Shown here in pieces: positions 17,101 through 25,003 of a DNA stretch of 64,000 nucleotides. The position numbers were made by a program, and so were the translations under genes. How positions within the stretch are numbered: the first letter of the stretch is position 1; the number at the start of each line of letters is the position of its first letter. A model generated the notes under the pieces. That model did no database searches, was not told the DNA's origin, and was given only the letters and a program-made list of their open reading frames with translations. This stretch comes from [Bacteroides] pectinophilus (GTDB lineage: Bacteria > Bacillota > Clostridia > Lachnospirales > Lachnospiraceae). Location: positions 2,469,389 through 2,533,388 of the forward strand of contig CP102260.1 of the NCBI GenBank assembly GCA_025146925.1. Direction: 5' to 3'.

Positions 17101-17339
17101 TTGTTTGCTTCATAAATTGTACCGGAAATATTACGCAGCATTAGAATGACACTATCCACCTCACTCGGTGTGATACCATCTTTCGCATAGCGATTATAGA
17201 GGTATTGCTTCAGGTCGTCCGTAAGCAGAACCTCCGTCCTTTCTCTGTGTATCTGGTCGCCACTGACATAGGTGTACCCCTCGTCTTTGAACAACTCCAT
17301 TATTGACATTTCCAATGCGTGTTCATTAAAATTTGCCAT
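14199..17339 (-). CDS. hsdR: type I restriction enzyme HsdR
   Basis: The restriction and translocation subunit, 1046 residues. The N-terminal nuclease domain carries the PD-(D/E)xK-type motif in VVVLEFKSA. The helicase core has Walker A (GATGCGKSYTM), motif II (DEAHRSQ), the TGTPVDG motif and a C-terminal helicase half with QTISRVNRV. A long helical HsdM/HsdS-contact region follows. I start at 17339 (MANFNEHALEMSIMELF), with AAAGGAG nine bases before the ATG. hsdM and hsdS lie further right on the same strand, separated by the specificity cassettes and a recombinase. An A8 run in the coding strand (around 15241-15248) is in frame here. Confidence 0.93.
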   Translation of the reverse strand: MANFNEHALEMSIMELFKDEGYTYVSGDQIHRERTEVLLTDDLKQYLYNRYAKDGITPSEVDSVILMLRNISGTIYEANKAVFKLLCDGFILNREDRTQKDLYIELIDFDTPENNIFKAVNQFEIEGVNNQLRIPDGIVFVNGIPVVVLEFKSAVQENTTIMDAYKQLTIRYRRDIPEIFKYNAFVVISDGANNKYGSFFSPYDFFYAWRKINSDDKELDGINSLVTMIKGLFRKDRLLEVIKDFIYFPDNSDKDLKIVCRYPQFFAANKLYENIKAHLRPEGDGKGGTYFGATGCGKSYTMLFLTRMLMKSKYFSSPTILIITDRTDLDDQLSKQFVGSKKYIGDETVVSIESREKLREELQGRESGGVYLTTIQKFTEDLQLLTDRTNVICISDEAHRSQINLDQKVKITESGVQKTYGFAKYLHDSLPNATYVGFTGTPVDGTIEVFGGVVDAYTMTEAVKDGITVNLVYDGRAAKVMLNQDKVRQIEEYYAQCELEGANEHQVEESQKAVAKMEVIIGDPDRLRAVAEDFIKHYETRVAEGATVAGKAMFVCSNRNIAYDFYKIVKELRPEWTEKKICDDGVVLSEKDKKELKPMEKIKLVMTRNKDDEKDLFDMLGTKEDRKEFDRQFKNPKSNFKIAIVVDMWLTGFDVPELDTIYIDKPIQQHTLIQTISRVNRVCEGKDKGLIVDYIGIKKNMNTALKKYTNFESEEFEGVEQSITIVKDQLEVLGQMFHNFNSSDFFNGSPTEQLACLNRAVEYVQLSEELERRFMAAVKRMKQAFNLCSSSEKFSDEDKDYIHFYCAVRSILFKLTKGDAPDIEQMNARVRKMLEGAIQSDGIEELFETGKHISVDIFSDEYMDKINAIQLPNTKIKILQRLLSQAIDEFKKVNKIMGVEFADRLKKVVDEYNNRRRDEAYANEVLDDVAEQLAQLLSELKTEKNSFKNMGIDYEEKAFYDILKAVSKKFEFEYPDDKMIELSKRIKLIVDDKSRYTDWSARDDIKANLQVDLILLLDEFGYPPVTIDDVYKEVLEQAENFKKYAQ

Positions 17340-17370
17340 TGCGTTCACTCCTTTGGTATTCTGCATCAAA

Positions 17371-18243
17371 TTATGATGCAACTACACTTGTATAATAAGC
17401 ATTATAAAGTGCTTGTACTGTTTCATAATATTTATCTTCATAAGTTTCTGCTTGTGCGTCGGTATACTCTAAGAAAAACTGACAATCAACATCTTCGCCA
17501 AACTTATTATTTATAATTGTTGCTATATTCTCAACAAGTTCCATCATCCACATACAAACGGTTTCTTCTCTTGTGTGTGCTAGACTTTGATATTCCCATA
17601 CATAATCAATCGGAGGTATAGGTGTTTCCTTATCAAAATCCATTTTTTTATCTACGAAATAATAGAAATATTCATCAATATACTCTCCAATAGATATTTG
17701 AGCCACATTCAAAATCATCATCAGACGATTTTCTTTGTTTATAGGTTCAAAGATATTAGGAGTGCCGTTCCATTCTAATTCTCGGTATCTATCATAGCTT
17801 CGATGAAAATATTTTGCTCCATCATACAAATAATCCCTTCCCAAATTATATTTCTCTATATCTTGCTGAAGTTTATCTATACATCCCTGTAACCAATACT
17901 TTCCCGTAAATTGTTTAATCTTATATCCGGCTTGATTTAATATCTCATTTTGTAATTCTTCAGAACACCGGCAGTATTCCGAATAAATTTTCCTTGTATG
18001 CTTTTCAAGCGGATATAGATTAGCTGCTATAATACACCACGGCAAATAATCTCTTTCCTCTTGATTATCAATTAGAAAAAGTCGAGCTTTTTCTTGCAAT
18101 GCTATACGTTCCTTTTCGCATTGCAATTTCTGTATTTCCTTTTCATGTCGTGATTGCAACCAATAAATCAAAAAAGAAACTGCTATTGTTGCCACCAGTG
18201 ACAATACTCCGATTATAATCTGAATTATATCTGCTAATGACAT
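17371..18243 (-). CDS. membrane-anchored protein of unknown function inside the R-M locus
   Basis: A 290-residue protein with one N-terminal transmembrane helix (IIQIIIGVLSLVATIAVSFL, residues 6-25). A short coiled coil (HEKEIQKLQCEKERIALQEK) and a helical cytosolic domain rich in Tyr, Glu and Asp follow. It resembles generic small membrane proteins of defence islands; I recognise no enzyme motif. Ribosome binding site AAGGAGGAACCT is strong. It lies 31 bases before hsdR and directly next to the outer repeat of the hsdS shufflon, so its expression could vary with inversions that reach that repeat. A phage-sensing or abortive role is conceivable but unsupported. Confidence 0.6.
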   Translation of the reverse strand: MSLADIIQIIIGVLSLVATIAVSFLIYWLQSRHEKEIQKLQCEKERIALQEKARLFLIDNQEERDYLPWCIIAANLYPLEKHTRKIYSEYCRCSEELQNEILNQAGYKIKQFTGKYWLQGCIDKLQQDIEKYNLGRDYLYDGAKYFHRSYDRYRELEWNGTPNIFEPINKENRLMMILNVAQISIGEYIDEYFYYFVDKKMDFDKETPIPPIDYVWEYQSLAHTREETVCMWMMELVENIATIINNKFGEDVDCQFFLEYTDAQAETYEDKYYETVQALYNAYYTSVVAS

Positions 18244-18256
18244 AGGTTCCTCCTTG

Positions 18257-18271
18257 TAAATGATAATTTAG
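18257..18271 (+). repeat. shufflon repeat R1
   Basis: TAAATGATAATTTAG in plus orientation, preceded by TTG and followed by TGGC. It encodes the peptide I/V-N-D-N-L at the joint between the two halves of HsdS. Same core as R2 (18927-18941), R3 (20521-20535) and R4 (21089-21103). Confidence 0.95.
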
Positions 18272-18930
18272 TGGCGGTTGGCACAGCTTCTATCCAAAAG
18301 AATGTCGGCAGAGGTGCATTGATAAATCTGACCGAGCCAGAAATGGATAGACTGACTTTGCCTGATGATTTTGAAATTCAAACCGTATCTGAATTTTGTA
18401 GAGAAACAAAATCTGGTTCTACTCCATCTCGTACCAACAACGAATATTGGGAGAACGGAACGATTTCTTGGGTAAAATCAGGCGAAGTCCATAATAATAT
18501 TACGCTTCAAACGGAAGAATACATCACTCCATTAGGGTTGAGTGAGAGTTCCACAAAACTGCTTCCAAAGGACACAGTTTTAATGGCGATGTATGGCGTT
18601 ACCGCTGGAGAAGTTGGTTATCTTGCTATTGAAGCAACGACCAACCAAGCTATTTGTGGTATGATTTGCAATTCAAAAGCTGATGCAGCATACTTGTACT
18701 TCTCACTAATTCAGAGCCAAGCGGCAATAAGCAGACTTTCTAATGGTGGAGCCCAAGATAACCTCAGTAAGAACTTCATTGATAACATAAAAATTGTTGT
18801 TCCTTCGTCTGAGTTTATTGAAGAACTGAATCTTGCTGCAATAGTTGAGCAAATGACCTTAAACACAAAGGAAATCGCTCTACTTGAAGAACTGCAAGCC
18901 ACAGCTTTGGCTCAGTTATCAAGCCACTAA
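18271..18930 (+). pseudogene. silent hsdS 3' cassette (second target-recognition domain), inverted
   Basis: This 219-codon frame has no proper start: it begins inside repeat R1 (in frame as N-D-N-L-V-A) and ends with a stop just before repeat R2. The protein is one HsdS target-recognition domain (FEIQTVSEFCRETKSGSTPS, WVKSGEVHN, LPKDTVLMAMYGVTAGEVGY) plus a C-terminal conserved helix (LEELQATALAQLSSH). It lies on the plus strand, opposite to hsdM and hsdS. Recombination between R1 and R2, or between R1 and R4, would join it in frame behind an N-terminal half. It is storage for variation rather than an expressed gene. Confidence 0.82.
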
Positions 18931-19440
18931 ATTATCATTTATCTTCTGTTTCAAATCTATTCTATCGGTTATCGTCTTGTAGGCTTTCACTATTTTTCTC
19001 TGCTTTTCAATATCTGGTACTGGAAGTTCCACCATACAAAGCTCATTCCAATCGAAAATCTCTCTTACGCTTCCGTGTGACTTATACCTTGCATAACGGT
19101 CAAATTCTGGTCGGCTGAACCAAAGCATAAGATATTCAGGGTCAAGTTCCTCTTTATTTTCAACTTCAAAAACTGTATAAGAGCTTGAAATGATACAATC
19201 TTCTTCATCTAAATAAGCAATAGAAATTTTCTCTCCATTTCGTGAAGTAACGGGTCCGTATGCAAACTGTCCCGTTCTGACTATCTTATAATTCGATAAA
19301 TCAGTTCCTACAATATTTGCGATTGAAGGAATAAATTTTTTACTTATACTTACGCCAAGCAACTTTGTTACGGCTAAATTCTTATTACGCTCGTCCACAA
19401 GTCGAATGTAATTGCCTAATATCTTATATCCTTTTTCCAT
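18919..19440 (-). pseudogene. silent hsdS 5' half (first target-recognition domain)
   Basis: A 173-codon frame encoding one target-recognition domain: GNYIRLVDERNKNLAVTKLL, then YLMLWFSRPEFDRYA and the central helix DRIDLKQKINDNL, where it stops two codons after repeat R2. It has its own start (MEKGYKILGN at 19440) with AAGGTGGTAGGA upstream. It is homologous to the N-terminal half of the active HsdS, with different recognition residues. Lacking the second half it should not be functional as such, unless inversion joins it to the cassette at 18271-18930, which sits tail to tail with it across R2. Confidence 0.8.
18927..18941 (-). repeat. shufflon repeat R2
   Basis: The 15-bp core in minus orientation (CTAAATTATCATTTA on the plus strand), followed on that strand by TCTTCTG. 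It lies inverted to R1 and R3. Confidence 0.95.
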
Positions 19441-19450
19441 TCCTACCACC

Positions 19451-20434
19451 TTAACCAATGTATTTTCTATGAGCAATTTTCACATTGCTCTGCTTGACCA
19501 TTGCATATTGCAATGTCGTATCTATTCTTCTATGCCCCAAGAGCTGCTGAAGCTGCTCTATTGGCATTCCTTTGTCTATTGCCATTGTTGCAAGTGTTCG
19601 CCTGAATTTATGAGGGTGTACCTTATTTAATCCCAAGCGTTTTCCAAGCTGTCGTAATCTCACTTCAATACCTCCGATATTCATTCGATTATGCGGAGAT
19701 TGTAATGAAACAAAAAGTGCTGGATTGTCGTCCTTTCGGCTATTTAAGTAATTCTGCAAATGTATTTTTGTTCTTGCATCAAAATATACTATTCGCTCCT
19801 TATCGCCTTTGCCGAAAACCACACATTCTCTTTCGTTAAAGTCTATATCCTCACGATTTAGCAACACCATTTCTCCGACACGCATCCCCGTTGAAGCAAG
19901 CATATCAATCATCGCCAAGTCCCTGAGTTCTGTGCAATTATCTCTCATCAATTCAAGTGCTTCATCTGAATAAGTTTCCTTAATGTTTGTTCCGGTCTTA
20001 ACCTTATGTATTCGCCTGACCGGACTTTTCAAAATATAATCCTCGTCCTCAAGCCAAGAGAAAAAACTGGAAAGTATTCGTCTTATATTATCTATCGTAA
20101 CTTTACTTGATTTTTTCTTTGCTTGATACTCTGTCAAATAACAACGAATGTCGTCAGTTACGATATATTTGATACTCTTTCCAATACCATCAAGCATTGA
20201 CTGTATCGTTGCATTATAGTATTTCAGAGTTTTCTCAGAACAGCCTTCAATACGCTTTGCCGATAGGAAAGATTCTACTAAATTCTGTTCTGAAAGTTCC
20301 TCATCTTTTTTTATCTTTGTTACCTCATAATCAAAAAGTGTATACTGCAACACCTCTTGCAATCTTTCTGTCTGTGCGTTATTCAGATAAGGTAACATTC
20401 CTTGAATAACATCAGTGATTAGGTTCTGTTTCAT
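19451..20434 (-). CDS. tyrosine recombinase of the hsdS shufflon
   Basis: A 327-residue XerC/D-like recombinase. The N-terminal SAM-like domain covers about residues 45-130, the catalytic domain 150-320. Catalytic residues visible: Arg in ASTGMRVGEM, His-x-x-Arg in HPHKFRRTLA, His in LLGHRRIDTT and Tyr in LQYAMVK. The start at 20434 has AGGAG eight bases upstream. It is embedded between silent and active hsdS parts, with four 15-bp repeats around it. This is the layout of known phase-variable type I systems in which such an enzyme inverts hsdS segments. It most likely acts on those repeats rather than on dif or an element end. Confidence 0.88.
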   Translation of the reverse strand: MKQNLITDVIQGMLPYLNNAQTERLQEVLQYTLFDYEVTKIKKDEELSEQNLVESFLSAKRIEGCSEKTLKYYNATIQSMLDGIGKSIKYIVTDDIRCYLTEYQAKKKSSKVTIDNIRRILSSFFSWLEDEDYILKSPVRRIHKVKTGTNIKETYSDEALELMRDNCTELRDLAMIDMLASTGMRVGEMVLLNREDIDFNERECVVFGKGDKERIVYFDARTKIHLQNYLNSRKDDNPALFVSLQSPHNRMNIGGIEVRLRQLGKRLGLNKVHPHKFRRTLATMAIDKGMPIEQLQQLLGHRRIDTTLQYAMVKQSNVKIAHRKYIG

Positions 20435-20520
20435 AGTCAATTCTCCTTTTCTTTTTTAAGAGAACGACTACCAGTGGCAGTCCCTTGTTTTAACTCCCGC
20501 CACTGATGGGAGTTCTATTG

Positions 20521-20535
20521 TAAATGATAATTTAG
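20521..20535 (+). repeat. shufflon repeat R3
   Basis: Plus-orientation core at the 3' end of the active hsdS; its TTA supplies the stop codon of that gene. Preceded by TTG and followed by CGGC, like R1. Confidence 0.95.
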
Positions 20536-21605
20536 CGGCTTGACATTGTTGTAAGAATTATTTTCTGCAATTCTTGCAGTTTTTCTATTTCAGAAAGATT
20601 TTCTTCTTTGCAATAAATAAGGCTCATAACCTTTTGGGAGAAAGATTTCTGTAATTCAAGTGGTGGAATTGCTATTCCATAAGCATGAACATCGTTTCGA
20701 TTTAATGTAGGAACTGCACTACCACCAACAAAGCCATCATAATTTAGATTTTTGAGCAAATAAAATACCCACAACGGTTCTGCTTCATAAATTTGTTTTA
20801 CATAGAGCGATGTGTTATGTGTCCAACAGTTGCAAAGGTACAATCTTGGGTTGCCAATATTGCCGCTTCGTCCCATTACAATAACAGGAGCTTCAGCAGT
20901 AAATTCATCATGATACCCAATTGTTCCAGTTGAACCTGCAACGGGATATTTACCACCAGTCATTTCAGTTCGAGGTAAATCATGCCCCCTTTGTAGTTGC
21001 AACACATCGCCAACAGTGCCTTGTTTCCAAGAAGATTTATCTGAGTTGGACTCAAAATATTTTTGATACAATGTTTGAGCAGTATCGTCTAAATTATCAT
21101 TTATCTTCTGCTTTAAAGCAATTCTCTCCGTAATTGCCTTATAACTGTTCACTATTTCAAGCTGGTTTTCAATAGGCGGAATAGGCAATTCTAGTCTGCA
21201 AATATCGTCCCAAGTAATCCCACCACGTACACTTCCGTCAGTATGTAACCAACAAATACGGTCAAACTCCGGTCTGCGAAACCACATCATCAGATAATCT
21301 TCATTCAAAATGCTGTTATCTATTACCTCAAACATAAAATATGCCGGAGAAACAATAGCAGGTTTTTCTTCATCATACAATGCAACCGGAAGTCGTTCAT
21401 CACGACCAACATGCATTGGATTACATGCAAACTTTCCTTTTGTTATCAGTTTATATTTACTCAAATCCGTACCAATGACATTTGCAACCGACGGCATAAA
21501 GAACTTGTCTATGTTAATTCCCAAAACTCTGTCTGTTATGCTTTCTCTGTTCCGAGTATCAATCAGTCGGATATGGTTTCCTAAAATATCATAATTCGAT
21601 TTCAT
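20532..21605 (-). CDS. hsdS: type I specificity subunit HsdS (currently expressed form)
   Basis: A 357-residue specificity subunit with two target-recognition domains. The first (residues 8-165) holds GNHIRLIDTRNRESITDRVL and YLMMWFRRPEFDRICW. The central conserved helix ends in LKQKINDNL, encoded by repeat R4. The second (about 195-330) holds VGDVLQLQRGHDLPRTEMTG and VGGSAVPTLNRNDVHAYG, followed by the C-terminal helix. It starts inside the end of hsdM (17-base overlap) behind AAGGAGTTGGGAT, so it is translationally coupled. The segment between R3 and R4 can be exchanged with other cassettes, so the DNA target depends on the current orientation. Confidence 0.92.
   Translation of the reverse strand: MKSNYDILGNHIRLIDTRNRESITDRVLGINIDKFFMPSVANVIGTDLSKYKLITKGKFACNPMHVGRDERLPVALYDEEKPAIVSPAYFMFEVIDNSILNEDYLMMWFRRPEFDRICWLHTDGSVRGGITWDDICRLELPIPPIENQLEIVNSYKAITERIALKQKINDNLDDTAQTLYQKYFESNSDKSSWKQGTVGDVLQLQRGHDLPRTEMTGGKYPVAGSTGTIGYHDEFTAEAPVIVMGRSGNIGNPRLYLCNCWTHNTSLYVKQIYEAEPLWVFYLLKNLNYDGFVGGSAVPTLNRNDVHAYGIAIPPLELQKSFSQKVMSLIYCKEENLSEIEKLQELQKIILTTMSSR
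21089..21103 (-). repeat. shufflon repeat R4
   Basis: Minus-orientation core in the middle of the active hsdS, followed on the plus strand by TCTTCTG, exactly as at R2. It is inverted relative to R1 and R3. Confidence 0.95.
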
Positions 21606-23160
21606 ATCCCAACTCCTTAAATACAGCAAGCAAATCTGATTTGGATTTTTCCTCTTGAACAAGAAGTTCTTTGAGTTCTCCCTGCAATGACTTCATTTTT
21701 GTATCAAAGTCGATGTTCTCATCACGGTTGACAAACTCAATATATCTGCTTGGTACAAGAGTAAATCCTTTTTCTTTTACTTCTTCAAAAGAAGCAGAAT
21801 AGCAAAACTCCGGCACATTCTCATAAGTTTCCTCATAGCCTTCCTGCTGCCAGTTATGATATACACTTGTAACTTTGGCTCTATCTTCCTCTGTCAATTC
21901 AATGTACTTCTTCTCATAAGGACTGCCCATCTGTCGTAAATCCATAAAGAGTATTTCATCTTCTCGGTCACGATAGCGTTTGAGCTTTCCGTTCTGTTCC
22001 ACAACACGAGCCTTTTTATTCTTATTGAGTACCCAAAGGGTAACGCTGATGTCAGTGGTGTAGAAAAGGTTTCTCGGAAGAATAATAATCGCTTCTACCA
22101 AGTGATTTTCTATAAGCTGCTGCCTGATTTTCAGCTCTGTACCATCATCAGATAATGCACCATTGGCAAGCAGGAAACCTGCCACACCGTTTTGTGAAAG
22201 TTTAGAAACAATATTCAGTATCCAACCATAGTTTGCGTTGCTTGTTGGTGGAACTTCATATCCATTCCAACGAGGGTCGTCTACAAGCTCATTCTCGGCT
22301 CTCCACTGCTTCTGATTGAAAGGTGGGTTTGCCATAATGAAATCTGCTTTAAGGTCTTTGTGTTGGTCGTTGGTAAATGTATTGGCTGCCATCTCTCCAA
22401 GATTTGCAGAAATACCACGGATAGCTAAGTTCATTTTTGCCAGTTTGAAAGTGGTATTTGTGTATTCCTGACCGTAAATAGACACTTTCTTTTTATTACC
22501 GCTGTGTGCTTCTACGAACTTGATGGACTGAACAAACATACCACCCGAACCGCAACAAGGGTCATAAAGTATTCCATCGTAAGGCTCAAGCATTTCGGCA
22601 ATCAGGTTTACAATACACTTTGGTGTGTAGAACTCTCCTTTACCTTTTCCTTCTGCAAGAGCGAACTTACTAAGGAAATACTCATATACACGACCTATAA
22701 TGTCGTTCTCTTTATCATCAGTGTTGATACGATTGATTTCATCAAGCAAAGAAGCCAACTTTGCCGTATCTATATGTAAGCGGGAGTAATAGTTATCCGG
22801 CAAAGCACCTTTCAGTGCCGGGTTGTTCTTTTCAATCGTATAAAGTGCTGTATCTATCTTCAGGGCAATATCGTCCTGTTTTGCGTTTTCAATAATGTAT
22901 TTCCAACGGCTTTCTTCAGGAAGATAGAATACATTTTCCTGAGTATAAAACGGTTTCATATCCGCATACTTTTCGCCGTGTGTAGCAATAATCTTATTAC
23001 GGCATTCCTCAAACTTGTCACTGGCAAATTTAAGGAAGAATAAACTCAGAACAACGTGCTTATACTCCGCAGGCTCAACAGAACCTCTCAGTTTATCAGC
23101 ACTTTTCCAAAGTGCTTCTTCCATTGATATTTCTTTCTTTGGTTTAGCAGCCCTTGCCAT
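21589..23160 (-). CDS. hsdM: type I DNA methyltransferase subunit HsdM
   Basis: A 523-residue N6-adenine methyltransferase subunit. The N-terminal helical domain (about 10-140) is followed by the catalytic domain. SAM-binding motif I is seen in LYDPCCGSGGMF and catalytic motif IV in ADFIMANPPFNQ. The C-terminal region binds HsdS. The start follows GGAGGTAATTATAG. With hsdS overlapping its 3' end, the methyltransferase can be made at once with whatever specificity is in frame. A small helix-turn-helix gene lies 19 bases upstream and may regulate the operon. Confidence 0.94.
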   Translation of the reverse strand: MARAAKPKKEISMEEALWKSADKLRGSVEPAEYKHVVLSLFFLKFASDKFEECRNKIIATHGEKYADMKPFYTQENVFYLPEESRWKYIIENAKQDDIALKIDTALYTIEKNNPALKGALPDNYYSRLHIDTAKLASLLDEINRINTDDKENDIIGRVYEYFLSKFALAEGKGKGEFYTPKCIVNLIAEMLEPYDGILYDPCCGSGGMFVQSIKFVEAHSGNKKKVSIYGQEYTNTTFKLAKMNLAIRGISANLGEMAANTFTNDQHKDLKADFIMANPPFNQKQWRAENELVDDPRWNGYEVPPTSNANYGWILNIVSKLSQNGVAGFLLANGALSDDGTELKIRQQLIENHLVEAIIILPRNLFYTTDISVTLWVLNKNKKARVVEQNGKLKRYRDREDEILFMDLRQMGSPYEKKYIELTEEDRAKVTSVYHNWQQEGYEETYENVPEFCYSASFEEVKEKGFTLVPSRYIEFVNRDENIDFDTKMKSLQGELKELLVQEEKSKSDLLAVFKELGYEIEL

Positions 23161-23179
23161 CTATAATTACCTCCGTGTT

Positions 23180-23389
23180 TTAATCTTCATCTAAAATGAC
23201 TTCGCATATATCTCCGATGTCACAGTGAAATACCTGACATATCCTCATCAGTACTTCAAGAGATACTGGCTCATTCTTATTTATCTTCGTTGCAGCGTAT
23301 GATGTAATTTCGGCTGCACGCATTAAATCCTGTCTTTTCATTTGATTGTCAATCATAAGTTTTTGAAGTTTGTTATAGCATATCTTCAT
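23180..23389 (-). CDS. small XRE-family helix-turn-helix regulator
   Basis: A 69-residue protein that is a single Cro/C1-type DNA-binding domain (MKRQDLMRAAEITSYAATKI as the helix-turn-helix, followed by EVLMRICQVFHCDIGDICEV), like YozG-type regulators. I start at the ATG at 23389, six bases after AGAGGTG. It is the first gene of the hsdM-hsdS transcript and may control R-M expression during establishment, like a C protein. The stretch 23399-23552 upstream is AT-rich and shows no clear promoter. Confidence 0.75.
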   Translation of the reverse strand: MKICYNKLQKLMIDNQMKRQDLMRAAEITSYAATKINKNEPVSLEVLMRICQVFHCDIGDICEVILDED

Positions 23390-23552
23390 CAGTAACACCT
23401 CTTCATCTTATAATTCTTCTTCGTTACAGTTAACCATTTAACATTATATATTAAATTTTCAGGCATTTCAAGATTTCGGACAGAAATGTAACCTTTCAGA
23501 CACTAAGGTGTCACTTTTTACAAACACCTAATACAACTCTTTTAAAGAATAA

Positions 23553-23577
23553 TAAAAAAGAGATGCCGAAGCACCTC
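23553..23577 (-). terminator. terminator of the Spo0A-C-like gene
   Basis: On the minus strand GAGGTGC, TTCG tetraloop, GCATCTC, then six T. It begins at the stop codon of the gene at 23576-23791 and separates it from the R-M operon. Confidence 0.85.
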
Positions 23578-23791
23578 AATTATACATTCTATTATTAACA
23601 TTCAATGCAATCATTGCTATGACCTTTTCTATCGGCGGCTCTTTTCCGTCCGGTGCAACTGCTTTCCAAAAAGCTATTGCTTCCGGTTCAGCACTTTTCA
23701 TTGCTTCCCGAATGGCAAACTGCATTTCCTCTTTTACTGCTTTTTCGGTTGTTCCATTTTCTTTTGCTATTTGTCTGAAAATGTCGTTCAC
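23576..23791 (-). CDS. small protein resembling the Spo0A C-terminal DNA-binding domain
   Basis: A 71-residue protein starting at a GTG behind AGGAGGAAGTAGAA. It begins NDIFRQIAKENGTTEKAVKE and continues EMQFAIREAMKSA. This helix-turn-helix order resembles the C-terminal effector domain of Spo0A (I-A-x-x-x-x-T-x-x-x-V-E-x-x-I-R-x-A-I-E), but the receiver domain is absent. Such stand-alone versions are common on Clostridial mobile elements. It may be a regulator of element genes or interfere with host Spo0A targets; both are speculation. It is a single-gene unit with its own terminator. Confidence 0.65.
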   Translation of the reverse strand: MNDIFRQIAKENGTTEKAVKEEMQFAIREAMKSAEPEAIAFWKAVAPDGKEPPIEKVIAMIALNVNNRMYN

Positions 23792-23907
23792 TTCTACTTC
23801 CTCCTATGTCTATTAGTATGTGTCTATCACTGACAGTTGTTGTTATAGCATATTTGCTCTGTCGAAGTCCCGAAAAATTTGTCGATAGCTGAAATTTTTT
23901 ATACTGA

Positions 23908-23937
23908 AAAAAAGAAAGCTCGTCGATTAAGACGAAC
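23908..23937 (-). terminator. terminator of the XRE repressor gene
   Basis: On the minus strand, AGTTCGTC, loop TTAATC, GACGAGCT, followed by TTCTTTTTTT, ten bases past the stop codon at 23947. Confidence 0.85.
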
Positions 23938-23946
23938 TTCTGTGTT

Positions 23947-24282
23947 TTATGGAAGTATTTGCTTTGATTGCTTCACAAGTGTATCTATAACTTCATAAAT
24001 TCTGTTTCTATCTTCAGGAGCAAGTTTTTCAAGCTTCTCATTCAGCATAGAGTTCTTGACTGTATATCCCGTTTCCAGGACATCAGTAAGAACCATATCC
24101 GATGATACACCTAAAGCATTTACTATCTTTATGAAAGTTTCGAGTGACGGAATTTTCTCTCCACGCTCAACCATACCAATATAATTTGTTGTCAAATCTG
24201 TTTTCTCAGCCAAATCTTCTTGGCGTAATTTCCTCGCAAGTCGGAACTTTCTTATATTCTTGCCGATTGTATCGAGCTTCAT
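23947..24282 (-). CDS. XRE-family transcriptional regulator
   Basis: A 111-residue protein with a typical Cro/C1 helix-turn-helix at residues 5-60 (LARKLRQEDLAEKTDLTTNY, IGMVERGEKIPSLET) and a short helical C-terminus. Start at 24282 behind GGAGGTGATGTG. It is divergent from the hypothetical gene at 24509. The spacer between them has an inverted pair ACTAATAGT/ACTATTAGT that may be its operators, so it probably autoregulates and controls that gene. Confidence 0.78.
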   Translation of the reverse strand: MKLDTIGKNIRKFRLARKLRQEDLAEKTDLTTNYIGMVERGEKIPSLETFIKIVNALGVSSDMVLTDVLETGYTVKNSMLNEKLEKLAPEDRNRIYEVIDTLVKQSKQILP

Positions 24283-24311
24283 CACATCACCTCCCTTAGT
24301 GTGTTTCCATA

Positions 24312-24378
24312 ACTAATAGTATAGGTTAAGTCGATTTCAAATCACACGCACCCAAAGGAAGTCAAACCAACTATTAGT
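24312..24378. promoter_or_regulatory. divergent control region with inverted operator-like boxes
   Basis: ACTAATAGT (24312-24320) and its reverse complement ACTATTAGT (24370-24378) flank the central spacer. A TATACT -10-like box adjoins the first on the minus strand, and another lies further right on the plus strand (near 24404). The -35 boxes are not convincing. The stretch 24283-24508 contains no gene. Confidence 0.45.
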
Positions 24379-24508
24379 GATGATTCCCAACTATTTTTAT
24401 GTTATACTATAAAAGTAGTAATTCACGATTGTTAATGGCGAAAGACAAATCACAACCCAAGAGCCAAGTTAAACAATCTCCATAGAATAAACTTAGGGGT
24501 AAAAAGGA

Positions 24509-24961
24509 ATGGACGAACAAAAGATAATATTCAGTAATCGGTTTGAAAAAGAGAAATTTGAGGATTACAAAACAGATTTGGGAACTGGCAACACAATCAC
24601 TCCTGACTTTACGGAAGCTGATGATTTTTTGAAATTCATACAGAAGAACCGCAGAAGTGTTCCAAGTAAAGAACGAATTGCTGATAAGGACAAATTCATC
24701 AAGACCGTTTACGAGTTATCCAACAGCTTTGAAATTGACGCTGACCTGATAGAATTTGCCGAGGGATATATCGCCAACATCTATGTAGATTATGCCTGCT
24801 ACACTGGATATATCAAGAAGCTGTTAGCAATTCTTTTTATCCTTGCCGATGATATTTCCTTTTTAGACGGCAGTAAAGAAAATGCCGATATGCTTTTTAG
24901 CTTCACTTATCACACACACCATATTTTCCTGAATAACAGAGAAACAACTGATTTCTCATAA
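24509..24961 (+). CDS. hypothetical protein
   Basis: A 150-residue acidic, mostly helical protein (for example KDKFIKTVYELSNSFEIDAD and KLLAILFILADDISFLDG) with no signal peptide or recognised motif. It starts after AGGGGTAAAAAGGA. It is one of few plus-strand genes in the island, divergent from an XRE regulator and ending at a strong terminator, so it looks like a single regulated accessory gene. It may belong to the conjugative element or to the R-M island. I cannot assign a function. Confidence 0.55.
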   Translation: MDEQKIIFSNRFEKEKFEDYKTDLGTGNTITPDFTEADDFLKFIQKNRRSVPSKERIADKDKFIKTVYELSNSFEIDADLIEFAEGYIANIYVDYACYTGYIKKLLAILFILADDISFLDGSKENADMLFSFTYHTHHIFLNNRETTDFS

Positions 24962-24968
24962 TGTACCC

Positions 24969-24998
24969 GATGGCTACTCAACTGAGCAGCCATCTTTT
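24969..24998 (+). terminator. terminator of the hypothetical gene at 24509
   Basis: GATGGCT, a 12-base loop and AGCCATC, followed by TTTT on the plus strand, eight bases after the stop. Confidence 0.8.
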
Positions 24999-25003
24999 CA
25001 ATT

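Noticed and set aside
18271-18930. An independent complete specificity gene on the plus strand
   Set aside because: It lacks the first recognition domain and a start signal, and begins inside a shufflon repeat, so it is a silent cassette.
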